In this document: piece by piece, positions 15,490 through 23,436 of the stretch
Position numbering within the stretch: the stretch's first letter is position 1
How the letters are laid out: each line of letters begins with the position of its first letter
NCBI GenBank assembly: GCA_963785755.1
Contig: CAWAXG010000008.1
Location: 1 to 23,436 of the forward strand
Direction: 5' to 3'
DNA: 23,436 nucleotides
Source of the DNA: JACCXG01 sp963785755
Lineage (GTDB): Bacteria > Acidobacteriota > Vicinamibacteria > Vicinamibacterales > 2-12-FULL-66-21
Translations under genes and position numbers: made by a program
Notes under the pieces: model-generated
Told to the model about the DNA's origin: nothing
Databases searched by the model: none
Seen by the model: the letters and a program-made list of their open reading frames with translations, nothing else

Positions 15490-17449
15490 ATGTCTCGACA
15501 GACCGCAGGTTTTGCCCTGACCGCACTGGTGGCCGCCGCCGTGACGGTCGACGTCGGCGGCCAGGCGCCGCGAACGTTCACGCCCGACTGGACGTTCAAG
15601 GGCTCCGGCGCTGACCGGCATGCAGCAGCTCGGTGCGGCCACGTGGCGGGCCGAGAACGGCGAGATCATCGGCACGCCGACCGCACCCGAAGGCGGCTGG
15701 CTGCTGCTCGACAAGGGATACCAGGACGTGCAGTTCGCGGCGTCGTACCGCTGCGGTGCCGGGTGCACGGCGGGCGTCATGGTGCGATCCGAGAAGGGCG
15801 CGGACGGGACCCGCGGCGTTTATACGCTGATCTCCGGCGACGAGCGATCGACGGCTGCGGTCACGGTCGATGCGCAGGGGAAGATCACCGGTCGCGAACC
15901 GCTGACGCGCAGTGCCGGAGGGCAGGCCCGGTTCGCGCCGCCGCTTCCGGCAGCCGGCGCCGCCCCGGCGGGCGGAGGTGGCGGTCGTGGCGGAGCGGGC
16001 GGACGCGGCGGACGCGGCGCAGCCGGTCCGACGGGATTCGTTTCGATGTTCGCGCCTCCGCCGGATCCTGCCGTCAACGCCAACGACTGGAACCGGGTCG
16101 AAGTGCTCGTAGACGCCGACGTCTTCCGCTCGAACGTCAACGGGCGCGGCAGCTGCGGTCGCGATCGACGGCACCACCGGAAACTTCGGGCCGGTTGCGC
16201 TGTATGTCGGAGGCACTGGCGAGGCCAGGTTCAAGGACATCGCGATCAAGGACATCGCGCGCCGCATCACGCCGGCCGAGCAGACCGCGCCGCGGTTCCG
16301 CGCGCAGCAGTTCGAGGACTTCTATTACGGCTGGTCAGCCGCCGCGGGCGACTTCAACCACGACGGCGTCCTCGACGTGACGATCGGCAACCGCTATTAC
16401 CTCGGGCCGTCGTTCACGGAGTCGCGGGAGCTGTACGCGGGACAGCCGTACAACCCGGCGAAGGAATACTCGCCGGCGATGGTGAATTTCGCCTTCGACT
16501 ATACCGGCGACGGCTGGGACGACATCCTCGTCGTCGAATCGCGCACGCCCGTGCTCTACGTGAATCCCAAGGGAGAGTCACGACGCTGGACGCGGTATGC
16601 GGTGTTCACGACGCCGGTCACGTCGGAGTCGATCATGTTCAAGGACATCGACGGCGACGGCAAGCCGGATGCGACCTACGGGGGCGCCAGTTCCGTGCAA
16701 TGGGTCGGCGTGGATTCGTCGAATCCGACCGGTCCGTGGAAGACCACCACGGTGTCCCAGCCGGGTGTTCCGTCCAGCATCCACGGCATCGGCGCCGGCG
16801 ACATCAACGGCGACGGGAAGGTGGACATCATCGCGCCGCACGGCTGGTGGGAGCAGCCGGCGGCTGGCGCCGCACAGACGCCCTGGACGTTCCATCAGGG
16901 CGCGTTCGGGCGCAACGGCAACGCCGGCGGCAACATCGAGGTCTACGACGTGAACGGCGACAAGCTGCCCGACGTCGTGACCGCGCTCGCCGCCCACGGA
17001 TTCGGGCTGGCGTGGTACGAGCAGAAGCGCGATCCGGCGGGCAAGATCTCGTTCGTCGAGCACCTGATCATGAACGACTTCGCGAGCCAGAACGCCGGCG
17101 GCGTGACGTTCACCGAGCTGCACGCGCTGACGATCGGCGACATCGACGGCGACGGCATCCCGGACATCGTCACCGGCAAGCGCCATTGGGCGCACCTGGA
17201 CAGCTACACCGATGCCGACGCGCACGGCGCGCCGGTGCTGTACTGGTATCGCACCGTCCGCAACCGAAGGCGCCCGGCGGCGCTGAGTTCGTGCCCGAGC
17301 TGATCAACAACCGCTCCGGCGTCGGCTCGATGATCCAGCTCGCCGATCTGAACAAGGACGGCGCGCTCGACATCATGGCGGCGACCAGCCGCGGCGGGCA
17401 TATCTTCTGGAACACGGCGCGCGGCTCGAAGCGGAGCAGCCAGCGCTGA
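15490..17449 (+). CDS. secreted DUF1080-like/FG-GAP fusion protein, copy 1 (three frameshifts)
   Basis: ATG 15490 follows GGAG (15481-15484). About 652 residues: signal peptide (MSRQTAGFALTALVAAAVTV), then a DUF1080-like domain (TPDWTFKGSALTGMQQLG, WRAENGEIIGTP, GWLLLDKGYQDVQF, GCTAGVMVRSE) interrupted by a long Gly/Arg/Pro-rich insert (about 15915-16065), resuming at NDWNRVEVLVDADVFRSNVNG and ending FGPVALYVGGTGEARFKDI. From about 16270 FG-GAP propeller repeats follow (AAGDFNHDGVLDVTIG, KDIDGDGKPDATYG, GDINGDGKVDIIAPHGWWEQP, YDVNGDKLPDVV, GDIDGDGIPDIVTGKRHWAH, ADLNKDGALDIMA). Frameshifts lie near 15608, 16145 and 17262. The fusion joins in one chain what are two adjacent genes at 6.1-8.2 kb. 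A role in extracellular sugar processing is inferred from the DUF1080 family. Confidence 0.85.
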
Positions 17450-17537
17450 CGCCGGCGCTGAGCTGACGGCGATTCCCAACATCCCTGGTCAGCGGGTTGC
17501 GGATCGTTCGAGCGGCAGCCACTTGTCTAAGAGCAAA

Positions 17538-17590
17538 ACAGGAGATCAGGAGAAAGAGGATGGTTTCCTCCGGTTCTCATGGCCTCCTGT
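17538..17590. repeat. imperfect inverted repeat with ACAGGAG arms
   Basis: The left arm starts ACAGGAGATCAGGAGAA (17538-17554). The right arm ends TTCTCATGGCCTCCTGT (17574-17590). They complement each other at 13 of 17 positions. The arm motif is shared with the 12.66-kb element and with the single copy near 11286, which suggests degenerating members of one intergenic family. Confidence 0.55.
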
Positions 17591-17676
17591 CGAAGTTCAC
17601 CGCCCCGCGAATCAGCCAGTCGCTGGTGAAAGCACTCGGGATGTTCTAAGTTCTTCGCATGGCCCACCCGACTGTC

Positions 17677-17693
17677 ACCGCGCGTAGCGCGGT
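17677..17693. terminator. short GC hairpin, possible terminator or attenuator
   Basis: ACCGCGC and GCGCGGT pair perfectly around a GTA loop, 228 bases after the first paralogue's stop. There is no T run, so intrinsic termination is uncertain. Confidence 0.3.
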
Positions 17694-17874
17694 GGCGCCA
17701 ACGCTGCTCGGATCAGCAACGTCCTCGTCGTGTCGTTGTGTCGTCGTCTCGTCGTTTGTCGGCCGAAGGCCAACGTGGGCAGCGAAGTCAGCGTGACGAC
17801 GGCGGCCGTGCGAAGTGGCTCGCTTAGCAGTGCGTTCATCACAGCCGGGGTCGGAATCCGATAAGGAGGATCGA

Positions 17875-19906
17875 ATGTCGAGACGTCTGCCGGCGGTCGT
17901 AGTCCTCAGCTGCGTGCTCGTCTGGTCGCTGAACGCCGCCGGCCCGACGTTCAGACCCGACGTCGTCTTCAAGGGGTCGGCGTTGACCGGCTGGACGCCG
18001 CTCGGCGACGCGGACTGGAAGGCCGAGAACGGAGAAATCATCGGCACACCGAAACAGCCTGCCGGCGGCTGGCTCGTGCTGGACAAGTCGTTTCAGGATG
18101 TGGCGGTGTTCTCCAACGTGACCTGCACGGGCGGCTGCAAGGCGGGTGTGCTGCTGCGGCGGAAAAGACCGCCGACGGCATGAAGGGGGTCTACGTCTCG
18201 CTGACCAAGGCGATCTGCTGTCGTACGCCGTGACGCTCGACGCGCAGGGTAGGGAGACTTGGACGGACGCAGTTGCAGCCCGCCGGCGCGCGGCGGCGGT
18301 GGTGGCCGCGCCGGAGCGGCGGCACCCGCCGGTGGCGGCGGCGCGGCTCCTGCCGGTCAGCGCCCGCTGCCGGCGCGCGCCCGCTGCCGGTGCGCCGCCC
18401 GGTGGCGGCCGCGGGCGGGGAGCGCCTCCACCTCCGCTGCCGCCCGGCGTGAGTCTGCCCGGACTGGCGCGTCCCACCGGCGAGTTCTTCCCGGACAGGA
18501 GCAACAGCGTCGACATCACACTGGCGAACACGCGTGTCACCGTGCGATTCAACGGCGGATCGCTGGGCGCGGCCGGCGGCCTCGCCGAAGAGGCCGCCGG
18601 CAAGTACGGTCCGATCGCGCTCTACGTCGGCGGCACCGGCTCCGGCGCGCTTCAAGGACGTCGCATACGCGGACCTCAACGCCGGCCGTTCGAGGCCGAA
18701 AAGACCTCGCCCAACTTCCGCGCGCAGCGGATAAACGAGTTCTACTACTCGTACTCGTCAGCCATCGCCGACGTGAACCGCGACGGCAATCCCGACGTCA
18801 TTGCCGGACCTTACTACTACCTCGGCCCGGACGTTCACTGTTGGCCGCCAGCTCTACGCTGGCGTGACCTACAACCCCACCGCCGAGTGGCCCCAGGCGG
18901 CAATGGTGCAGCTCGCGTACGACTTCACCGGCGACGGCTGGCCCGACGTGCTCAACATGAGCGGCAACGCCGGCAACGGCACGGGCACGCTGTTCGTGAA
19001 CCCGAAGGGGGAGAACCGGCGGTGGGATTCGTTCGTCGTCATGCAGCCGCCGGACGGCGTCGTCGGCAACGAGGAGACGCTGCTCGAAGGACATCGACGG
19101 CGACGGCAAGCCGGAAATCATCCACACCGGTCAGAACACCCTTCGCTACTCCAAGCCGGACCCGGCCAATCCCACGGGGCCGTGGCATGGTCACGACGAT
19201 CTCGGAGCCAGGGCCGTGGGGCGTCAACATCAGCCACGGCGCGGGCGTCGGCGACATCGACGGCGACGGTCTGAAGGACTACGTGTCGGCGTACGGCTGG
19301 TGGAAGCAGCCGCCGAAGGGCAGCGGTGAGAAGCTCTGGAAGTATCACCCCGTGGAGTTCGCGCGATGGGGCGCGTCGCAGGGCGGCGCCGGCGGCGCGG
19401 AGATGGGCATCTACGACGTGAACGGCGACAAGCTGAACGACGTCGTCACCGCGCTCGAAGGCCATGGCTTCGGCCTGGCGTGGCACGAACAGAAGCGGGA
19501 TGCCGGCGGCGCCATCTCATTCGTCCGGCACACGATCATGGACGGGTTTCTCGACAAGAACGCCGGCGACGTGACGTTCACGCAGCCGCACGCCACGACG
19601 TTCGCCGACATCAACCAGGACGGCATTCCCGACTTGATCGCCGGAAAGCGCCATCACTCGCATTTCCAGTACGCGGATCCCGACAACTGGGGGCTGCCGG
19701 TCCTCTACGTCTACAAGGTTGTCCGGAACCCGAAGGCGACCGGCGGCGCCGAGTTCGTCCCGGAGCTGATCCACAACCGCTCCGGCGTCGGATCGCACAT
19801 CGACGCCGGCGATCTCAACAAGGACGGCACGATCGACATCGTGACGTCAGGTCCGAGCGGGACCTGGGTGTTCTTCAATCTAGCGAAAGGGCGGAAAGGG
19901 CCGTAA
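17875..19906 (+). CDS. secreted DUF1080-like/FG-GAP fusion protein, copy 2 (many frameshifts)
   Basis: ATG 17875 follows a strong AAGGAGGA site. About 677 residues with a signal peptide (MSRRLPAVVVLSCVLVWSL). The order matches the preceding paralogue: DUF1080-like half (VVFKGSALTGWTPLGD, WKAENGEIIGTP, GWLVLDKSFQDVAVF, GCKAGVLLR), Gly/Pro/Arg-rich insert (about 18280-18460), domain end (VDITLANTRVTVRFNGG, YGPIALYVGGTGS), then FG-GAP repeats (ADVNRDGNPDVIAG, DFTGDGWPDVLN, GDIDGDGLKDYVSAYGWWKQP, YDVNGDKLNDVV, ADINQDGIPDLIAGKRHHSH, GDLNKDGTIDIV). Frameshifts occur near 18160, 18210, 18250, 18650, 18700, 18833, 19087 and 19187, with more likely in the GC-rich insert. Despite them, both ends match copy 1 closely. 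The pair arose by tandem duplication. The downstream isomerase follows after 18 bases, so they are probably cotranscribed. Confidence 0.83.
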
Positions 19907-19924
19907 GCGCGCACCGCGCTGACG

Positions 19925-20794
19925 ATGCAGCTCAGTTGCCTCCCTGTGTCCTTTTATCAGGCCCTGACCGCGGGAACGATGAGTCTCGCGGACTGGCTGC
20001 GCTTCGCGAAGAGCCTGGGATTGGATGGTGCCGACCTCAGCGTCGCGCACCTCGGGGGCCTGAGCCGCGAAGACGTCAGAGGCTTGCGACGCGTGGCGGA
20101 CAGCGAGGGCATCCATATCGCCATTCTCGCGGCATATCCAGATTTCACCCATCCGGATGCCGCGAAGCGCCACCAGGAGGCGGAAACGCTGCGCCACTGG
20201 ATCGAAGCGGCCTCCGATCTCGGTGCGCCGTACATTCGCGTCACGGCAGGACAGGCACACCCGGAGATCGAGGACGCCGACGCGGCGCTCTCGTGGATCG
20301 CCACCGGGCTGACGAACTGCCTCGACGATGCCGCCGCGGCGGGCGTCACCCTGTTGTACGAGAACCACGTGCGCGGCTATCTGTGGCAGCACAACGACTT
20401 CACACAGCCGTGCGAGAAGTTCCTCAGCGTGCTCGGGCGAGTGGATTCTCCGGTCCTCCAGGTGCTGTTCGACGTCGCCAATCCGCTCGTCCTCAGCGAG
20501 GATCCGCTGGACCTGCTGGCGCGCGTCCGTCCGAGGCTCGGCGCCGTGCACATCAGCGACGTGCGCCGCCGCGGGGAACTCGGGCCGACGACGATCGGGA
20601 CCGGTGTGGCGCCGGTTCGCGAAGTCCTCGGCCTCCTGGTGACGTCCGGCTACGACGCCTGGCTGAGCATCGAGGAAGCGGGCAGGTGCGGAGAGGCTGG
20701 TTTTCGCGACGCAGTGGCCTTCGTCGATCGCGCCTGGTGCGAGGCCGGTGGCCGGCCGCGCCGCGGCGACCTCCGGCCTATTTCTTCAACTTGA
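19925..20794 (+). CDS. sugar phosphate isomerase/epimerase (xylose-isomerase-like TIM barrel), cytoplasmic
   Basis: An intact protein of 289 residues without a signal peptide. The barrel is clear: FAKSLGLDGADLSV at strand 2, GAPYIRVTAGQ, GVTLLYENHVRGYLWQ, LQVLFDVANPLVLSEDP, LGAVHISDVRRRG and YDAWLSIEEAG. The full metal set is present (Glu in YENH, Asp in FDVAN, His in VHISD, Glu in SIEEA), unlike the exported barrel at 8.2-9.2 kb. It begins 18 bases after the second fusion gene, so it probably belongs to that operon, although no strong ribosome site is visible. It would act on the imported product of the secreted enzymes (inference). Its 3' end overlaps the convergent SnoaL-like gene by 17 bases. 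The last 15 or so residues (GGRPRRGDLRPISST) are not conserved-looking. Confidence 0.85.
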   Translation: MQLSCLPVSFYQALTAGTMSLADWLRFAKSLGLDGADLSVAHLGGLSREDVRGLRRVADSEGIHIAILAAYPDFTHPDAAKRHQEAETLRHWIEAASDLGAPYIRVTAGQAHPEIEDADAALSWIATGLTNCLDDAAAAGVTLLYENHVRGYLWQHNDFTQPCEKFLSVLGRVDSPVLQVLFDVANPLVLSEDPLDLLARVRPRLGAVHISDVRRRGELGPTTIGTGVAPVREVLGLLVTSGYDAWLSIEEAGRCGEAGFRDAVAFVDRAWCEAGGRPRRGDLRPISST

Positions 20795-21284
20795 TCTGGG
20801 CGGCGTCGAAGGTGGTGACCTGTGCCCACATGAGCCCGTCTTTCGTCTCGTACGCATCCGCACCTTTGTACGGCTCGGCCAGGAAGTCGGCAGTGGCGGT
20901 CCACTGGACGTTGATCGTGTCGCCGACGGCGAAGGTGTGATCGCTCCTGAACGTGAGTCCGCAGAGACCGCCGTCCTTGACTGGCTTCACGAACGAGCGA
21001 AAGAGCTCGCCGACGGCCTCGCGGCCCTTCACGACCTGACCGCCTGGCAGGAAGAACTGCACCTCCGGTGGATACTGCGCCATCAGGCGCTGCCAGTCGC
21101 AGGCGTTGATGGCTGCGAGATGTTCGTCGACGACGGCCTTCGCGGATGCGAGTCGCTTGATCGGCGGAAGCTGCAGTGCTGCCGCGGCGGGCTTCGCCTG
21201 AGAAGTGGACGCGTCCAGCTGCGTGAGCGCAGCGCTCGCGGCGGCGAAGAGGGTGACGGCTGCAGAGGTGAGGAAGGATTTCAT
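20778..21284 (-). CDS. secreted SnoaL/NTF2-like (DUF4440-type) protein
   Basis: An intact protein of 168 residues with a signal peptide (MKSFLTSAAVTLFAAASAALT) and an alanine-rich spacer. The mature domain is an NTF2-like cone: AVVDEHLAAINACDWQRLMAQYPPEVQFFLPGG in helix 1 and the first strand, then VKGREAVGELFRSF, and strands GLTFRSDHTFAVGDTINVQWTATADF and GLMWAQVTTFDAAQIKLKK. These folds bind small hydrophobic ligands or serve as enzyme accessories. No catalytic pair can be assigned. It converges with the isomerase gene (17-base overlap) and is divergent from the NAD(P)-binding gene. Confidence 0.8.
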   Translation of the reverse strand: MKSFLTSAAVTLFAAASAALTQLDASTSQAKPAAAALQLPPIKRLASAKAVVDEHLAAINACDWQRLMAQYPPEVQFFLPGGQVVKGREAVGELFRSFVKPVKDGGLCGLTFRSDHTFAVGDTINVQWTATADFLAEPYKGADAYETKDGLMWAQVTTFDAAQIKLKK

Positions 21285-21487
21285 GCGGCACCGAACATGG
21301 ACGGGCTCTGAACGCTGCTATGCAAGCTATCACAGTATTCCCGCCGCCTTGTCCGCCACCGTGCGAAGCGCGACTATCCTGCTGTATGAGTCCCTCGCGC
21401 AAGTCCCCGCGTCCAACTGTTCATGTATGGCCCGCGCCGTTCTGCGGAGCCGCGCCGAAGGGACCCTGAAAGCAGGAGGCAGTTTCC

Positions 21488-22516
21488 ATGACGACCATCG
21501 GATTGATTGGAGCGGGGCACATCGGAAGCCAGGTCGCACGACTTGCGGTGGCGCACGACTACGACGTGGTGATCAGCAATTCGCGCGGGCCTGAGACCCT
21601 GTCCGAGCTGGTTGCGGAGCTCGGACCGAGAGCCCGGGCGGCGACGGCCGCCGAGGCGGCGACCGCCGGCGACATCGTCGTCGTCACCGTGCCCCTGAAG
21701 AACTACCGTTCGGTTCCGGTCGAGCCCCTGAGAGGGAAGGTCGTCATCGACACGAACAACTATTACCCTCAACGCGACGGCCACATCCCGGAGCTCGACA
21801 ATGAATCGACCACGACCGCAGAGCTCCTGCAGGCCCACCTCCCGACGTCGAAGGTCGTCAAGGCCTTCAACCATATCTACGCCGCAGAGCTCACGACCCA
21901 CGGCCAGCCGCCCGGCACGAAGAACCGCCGCGCGCTGGTCATCGCAGGGGACGATCGCGAGGCCAAGGCCACCGTCACCAGGCTGCTCGATCAGTTCGGC
22001 TTCGACACCGTGGATGCGGGCCCGTTGAAGGAGGGGTGGCGCATCCAGCGGGATACGCCCGGGTACGGTCCGCGCCGCACCGCGGAGGAGCTGCGCAAGG
22101 ACCTCGCGGCGGCGAAGCGGTACTCGGAACAGGGTTCGAGCGGCCATTCTCGACTGCAGCACTTGCGTCTGACTGCGGACGCATTGATGTGCGAATTTGC
22201 ACAGACAACCGATCGGAGAATGCGCGAGGCTTTCCTCGTAGGTCTCGCTCCCTCAACTCGTTTTGTGCGAGTTGCGAAGAGGTGGCGGAAACAGTCGAAA
22301 GAACATGACAAACCGCGCCTCTATGAAGGCTGCCGAGCAGGCTCGCCGCATCGTCGATCTGTGGCAGGAGCGTCCGAGGTGGCAGCGGACCGCCGAACAC
22401 CTCCTCCCTTTCTACGGGTGGCTGTTGGACCACGAGCCCGCGGTGATCCCTGCAGGCCCGGGCTCGATCCTGAAGGTCAGAACGATCCTCGCGGCCCACC
22501 TGATCTACCAGGGTGA
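21488..22516 (+). CDS. NAD(P)-binding F420-dependent oxidoreductase-like protein, with unexpected C-terminal extension
   Basis: AGGAGG (21474-21479) lies at good spacing from ATG 21488. The N-terminus TTIGLIGAGHIGSQVARLAVAHDYDVVISNS is a Rossmann fold of the NADP-dependent F420 reductase type. It continues with GDIVVVTVPLKNY, GKVVIDTNNYYPQRDGHIPEL, KVVKAFNHIYAAEL, RRALVIAGDDREAKATV and GWRIQRDTPGYGPRRTAEELRKDLAAAKRYSEQ. Family members usually stop at about this point (about 22136, 216 residues). Here the frame runs on another 127 residues of arginine-rich, non-conserved sequence and overlaps the next gene in a different frame. I think the real stop has been lost to an indel or point change. 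The substrate is unknown; many relatives are annotated only as putative dinucleotide-binding proteins. Confidence 0.8.
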   Translation: MTTIGLIGAGHIGSQVARLAVAHDYDVVISNSRGPETLSELVAELGPRARAATAAEAATAGDIVVVTVPLKNYRSVPVEPLRGKVVIDTNNYYPQRDGHIPELDNESTTTAELLQAHLPTSKVVKAFNHIYAAELTTHGQPPGTKNRRALVIAGDDREAKATVTRLLDQFGFDTVDAGPLKEGWRIQRDTPGYGPRRTAEELRKDLAAAKRYSEQGSSGHSRLQHLRLTADALMCEFAQTTDRRMREAFLVGLAPSTRFVRVAKRWRKQSKEHDKPRLYEGCRAGSPHRRSVAGASEVAADRRTPPPFLRVAVGPRARGDPCRPGLDPEGQNDPRGPPDLPG

Positions 22517-22694
22517 GTCCGCGCATCGATTCCTGCCACATTCGATGATTCTCGTCGCGCATGACTTCAATCCATGCTCGCCGATAATACCGCGCGTGGC
22601 TGTGCCGTTCTGCCGGGTATGCATCCACGGTGATAAAACTGTCGCACAACGTCACGTGCAATTGGGAACAGTCCGAGACAGCCAGGCGCCGTAG
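22305..22694 (+). CDS. small hypothetical protein
   Basis: The first 66 or so residues after ATG 22305 look like a real, compact helical protein: MKAAEQARRIVDLWQERPRW, RTAEHLLPFYGWLLDHEPAVIP and GPGSILKVRTILAAHLI. I recognise the pattern as resembling short conserved hypothetical proteins of soil bacteria but know no function. The remaining residues (HSMILVAHDFNPCSPIIP onward) do not look conserved and may follow a lost stop. It overlaps the suspicious tail of the preceding gene in another frame, which supports the view that the tail is not real. No good ribosome site is seen. Confidence 0.45.
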   Translation: MTNRASMKAAEQARRIVDLWQERPRWQRTAEHLLPFYGWLLDHEPAVIPAGPGSILKVRTILAAHLIYQGESAHRFLPHSMILVAHDFNPCSPIIPRVAVPFCRVCIHGDKTVAQRHVQLGTVRDSQAP

Positions 22695-23006
22695 AGTACC
22701 GACATGGGACCCGGTCGGCACAGCTCCATCACTCCGGCAGCGGTGACGCCGCCGGCTCGGATAACGTGGGGGTTGTCGTTGCGGTTGCCGTTTTGGCAGA
22801 CGTTCGACGGCAGACGATCGCTGGTCACACCTGTGTGGGCAGCCCACGACCAGGAAGAAGACTCTGAAGACATCGCCGGGCGACGGTGCGCCGATATTGG
22901 TTGAGCGCGCGAGACGATGATGGACATTGAGCTCCAGATGGAAGGTGCTCGTGTGAGGCAGGCAGGCGCACGGACGGTTCAATCGAAGTACAACCCAGGG
23001 GCGGCA
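22695..23006. other. intergenic region before STAS gene
   Basis: I see no supportable gene or RNA. Open frames on both strands lack family features. Confidence 0.4.
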
Positions 23007-23380
23007 ATGGACATCACGATCGCAGAGAGATCCCTCGGGCGGGTGACGGTGCTCGATATGTTGGCAGGCTGACCATCGATCGCGGCGCGCAGCGTCTCAA
23101 AGACAAAATCAACAGTCTCATCGCGCAGGAGCGTACCCAGATCGTCTTGAATCTCAAGGACGTGCCCTATATCGACAGCGGTGGTCTTGGGCAGCTGGTG
23201 GCGTCCTTCGGGTCGGTCATGAGGGCGAAGGGCGCCCTGAAGCTGATGAACATCAGCTCTCGGAATCATGACCTGCTCGCCATCACGCGTCTTGTGACGC
23301 TGTTCGAATCGTTCGACTCCGAGGCTGAGGCGGTCCTGAGCTTTCAGACCTTCGCACCTTTGGCTGTAGCGCCTTCGTAG
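23007..23380 (+). CDS. STAS-domain protein, anti-sigma factor antagonist type (one frameshift)
   Basis: About 124 residues from ATG 23007 (MDITIAERSLGRVTVLDM). A single missing base near 23065 restores GRLTIDRGAQRLKDKINSLI, after which the sequence reads IVLNLKDVPYIDSGGLGQLVASFGSVMRAKGALKLMNI and continues to LVTLFESFDSEAEAVLSF. The DSGG segment holds the serine that is phosphorylated in SpoIIAA-type antagonists, so the protein should switch an anti-sigma or phosphatase-controlled partner. No partner kinase or sigma gene is present before the window ends. Read literally, the start frame stops after 21 codons. Confidence 0.8.
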
Positions 23381-23436
23381 ACGGTCTGAGGGCGCGGGTC
23401 GAGAGCAAACGGGACTCCGTTCCCGTCCACGGAGAT

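Larger units (their letters stand above)
17450..17874. other. intergenic region between the tandem paralogues
   Basis: There is no gene. It contains the repeat at 17538-17590, a tight hairpin ACCGCGC-GTA-GCGCGGT at 17677-17693, a TCGT-rich low-complexity stretch at about 17721-17760, and the strong AAGGAGGA ribosome site at 17862-17869 of the next gene. Confidence 0.5.

Noticed and set aside
22652..22927. A 91-codon - strand frame before the STAS gene
   Set aside because: No family resemblance, no ribosome site, and the composition is typical of a chance frame.
1..23436. tRNA, rRNA or known riboswitch genes
   Set aside because: Reading both strands I found no cloverleaf with TTCGA-type T loop and paired acceptor stem, no rRNA core sequence and no recognisable riboswitch consensus. 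A covariance-model search would settle this.

Overview
The window is GC-rich and entirely bacterial in style. The gene content (a Ser/Thr kinase with a TolB/WD40-like C-terminal half, a CadC-like winged helix joined to an FHA domain, DUF1080 proteins, FG-GAP/VCBS proteins, xylose-isomerase-like TIM barrels, a PmoA/DUF6807 protein and PQQ propellers with RG-rich inserts) is typical of soil Acidobacteriota, most likely class Vicinamibacteria. That assignment is inferred from gene families; there is no rRNA or marker gene here.

Layout. (1) 1-6.1 kb, signalling and redox: a poly-C tract, then a heavily frameshifted transmembrane Ser/Thr kinase (+), a cupin followed by a di-heme oxidoreductase (- strand operon), and a divergent winged-helix/FHA regulator (+). 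(2) 6.1-11.2 kb, - strand: GntR/FCD regulator, HD-like protein, secreted TIM-barrel isomerase/epimerase, secreted DUF1080 protein, FG-GAP protein. (3) 11.6-20.8 kb, + strand and divergent from the regulator: DUF6807 protein, a quinohemoprotein dehydrogenase (PQQ propeller with an inserted cytochrome c domain), two tandem paralogues that fuse a DUF1080-like domain to FG-GAP repeats, and a second isomerase/epimerase. (4) 20.8-23.4 kb: a secreted SnoaL/NTF2-like protein, an NAD(P)-binding F420-reductase-like protein, a short hypothetical protein and a STAS-domain protein.

Regions 2 and 3 read as one divergent catabolic locus around the GntR/FCD regulator. Both arms carry the same three modules (isomerase, DUF1080, FG-GAP), separate on the left and fused on the right. 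DUF1080 proteins and TIM-barrel partners are known from the oxidation-elimination-hydration route for glycosides via 3-keto sugars. The quinohemoprotein is a candidate for the oxidising step, which would make this an extracytoplasmic, PQQ-driven version. This is a hypothesis. A near-palindrome around TTCGAA recurs upstream of three of its transcription units and is a candidate operator.

Two further themes. Intergenic gaps hold at least five different inverted-repeat elements (about 6.02, 9.35, 12.66, 15.36 and 17.54 kb), each with arms around an unrelated core. Many genes are broken by 1-2 base indels, but often in compensating pairs that leave conserved residues readable in the intermediate frame. 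This points to sequence error rather than gene decay. Gene boundaries below are for the reconstructed genes and the frameshifts are listed.
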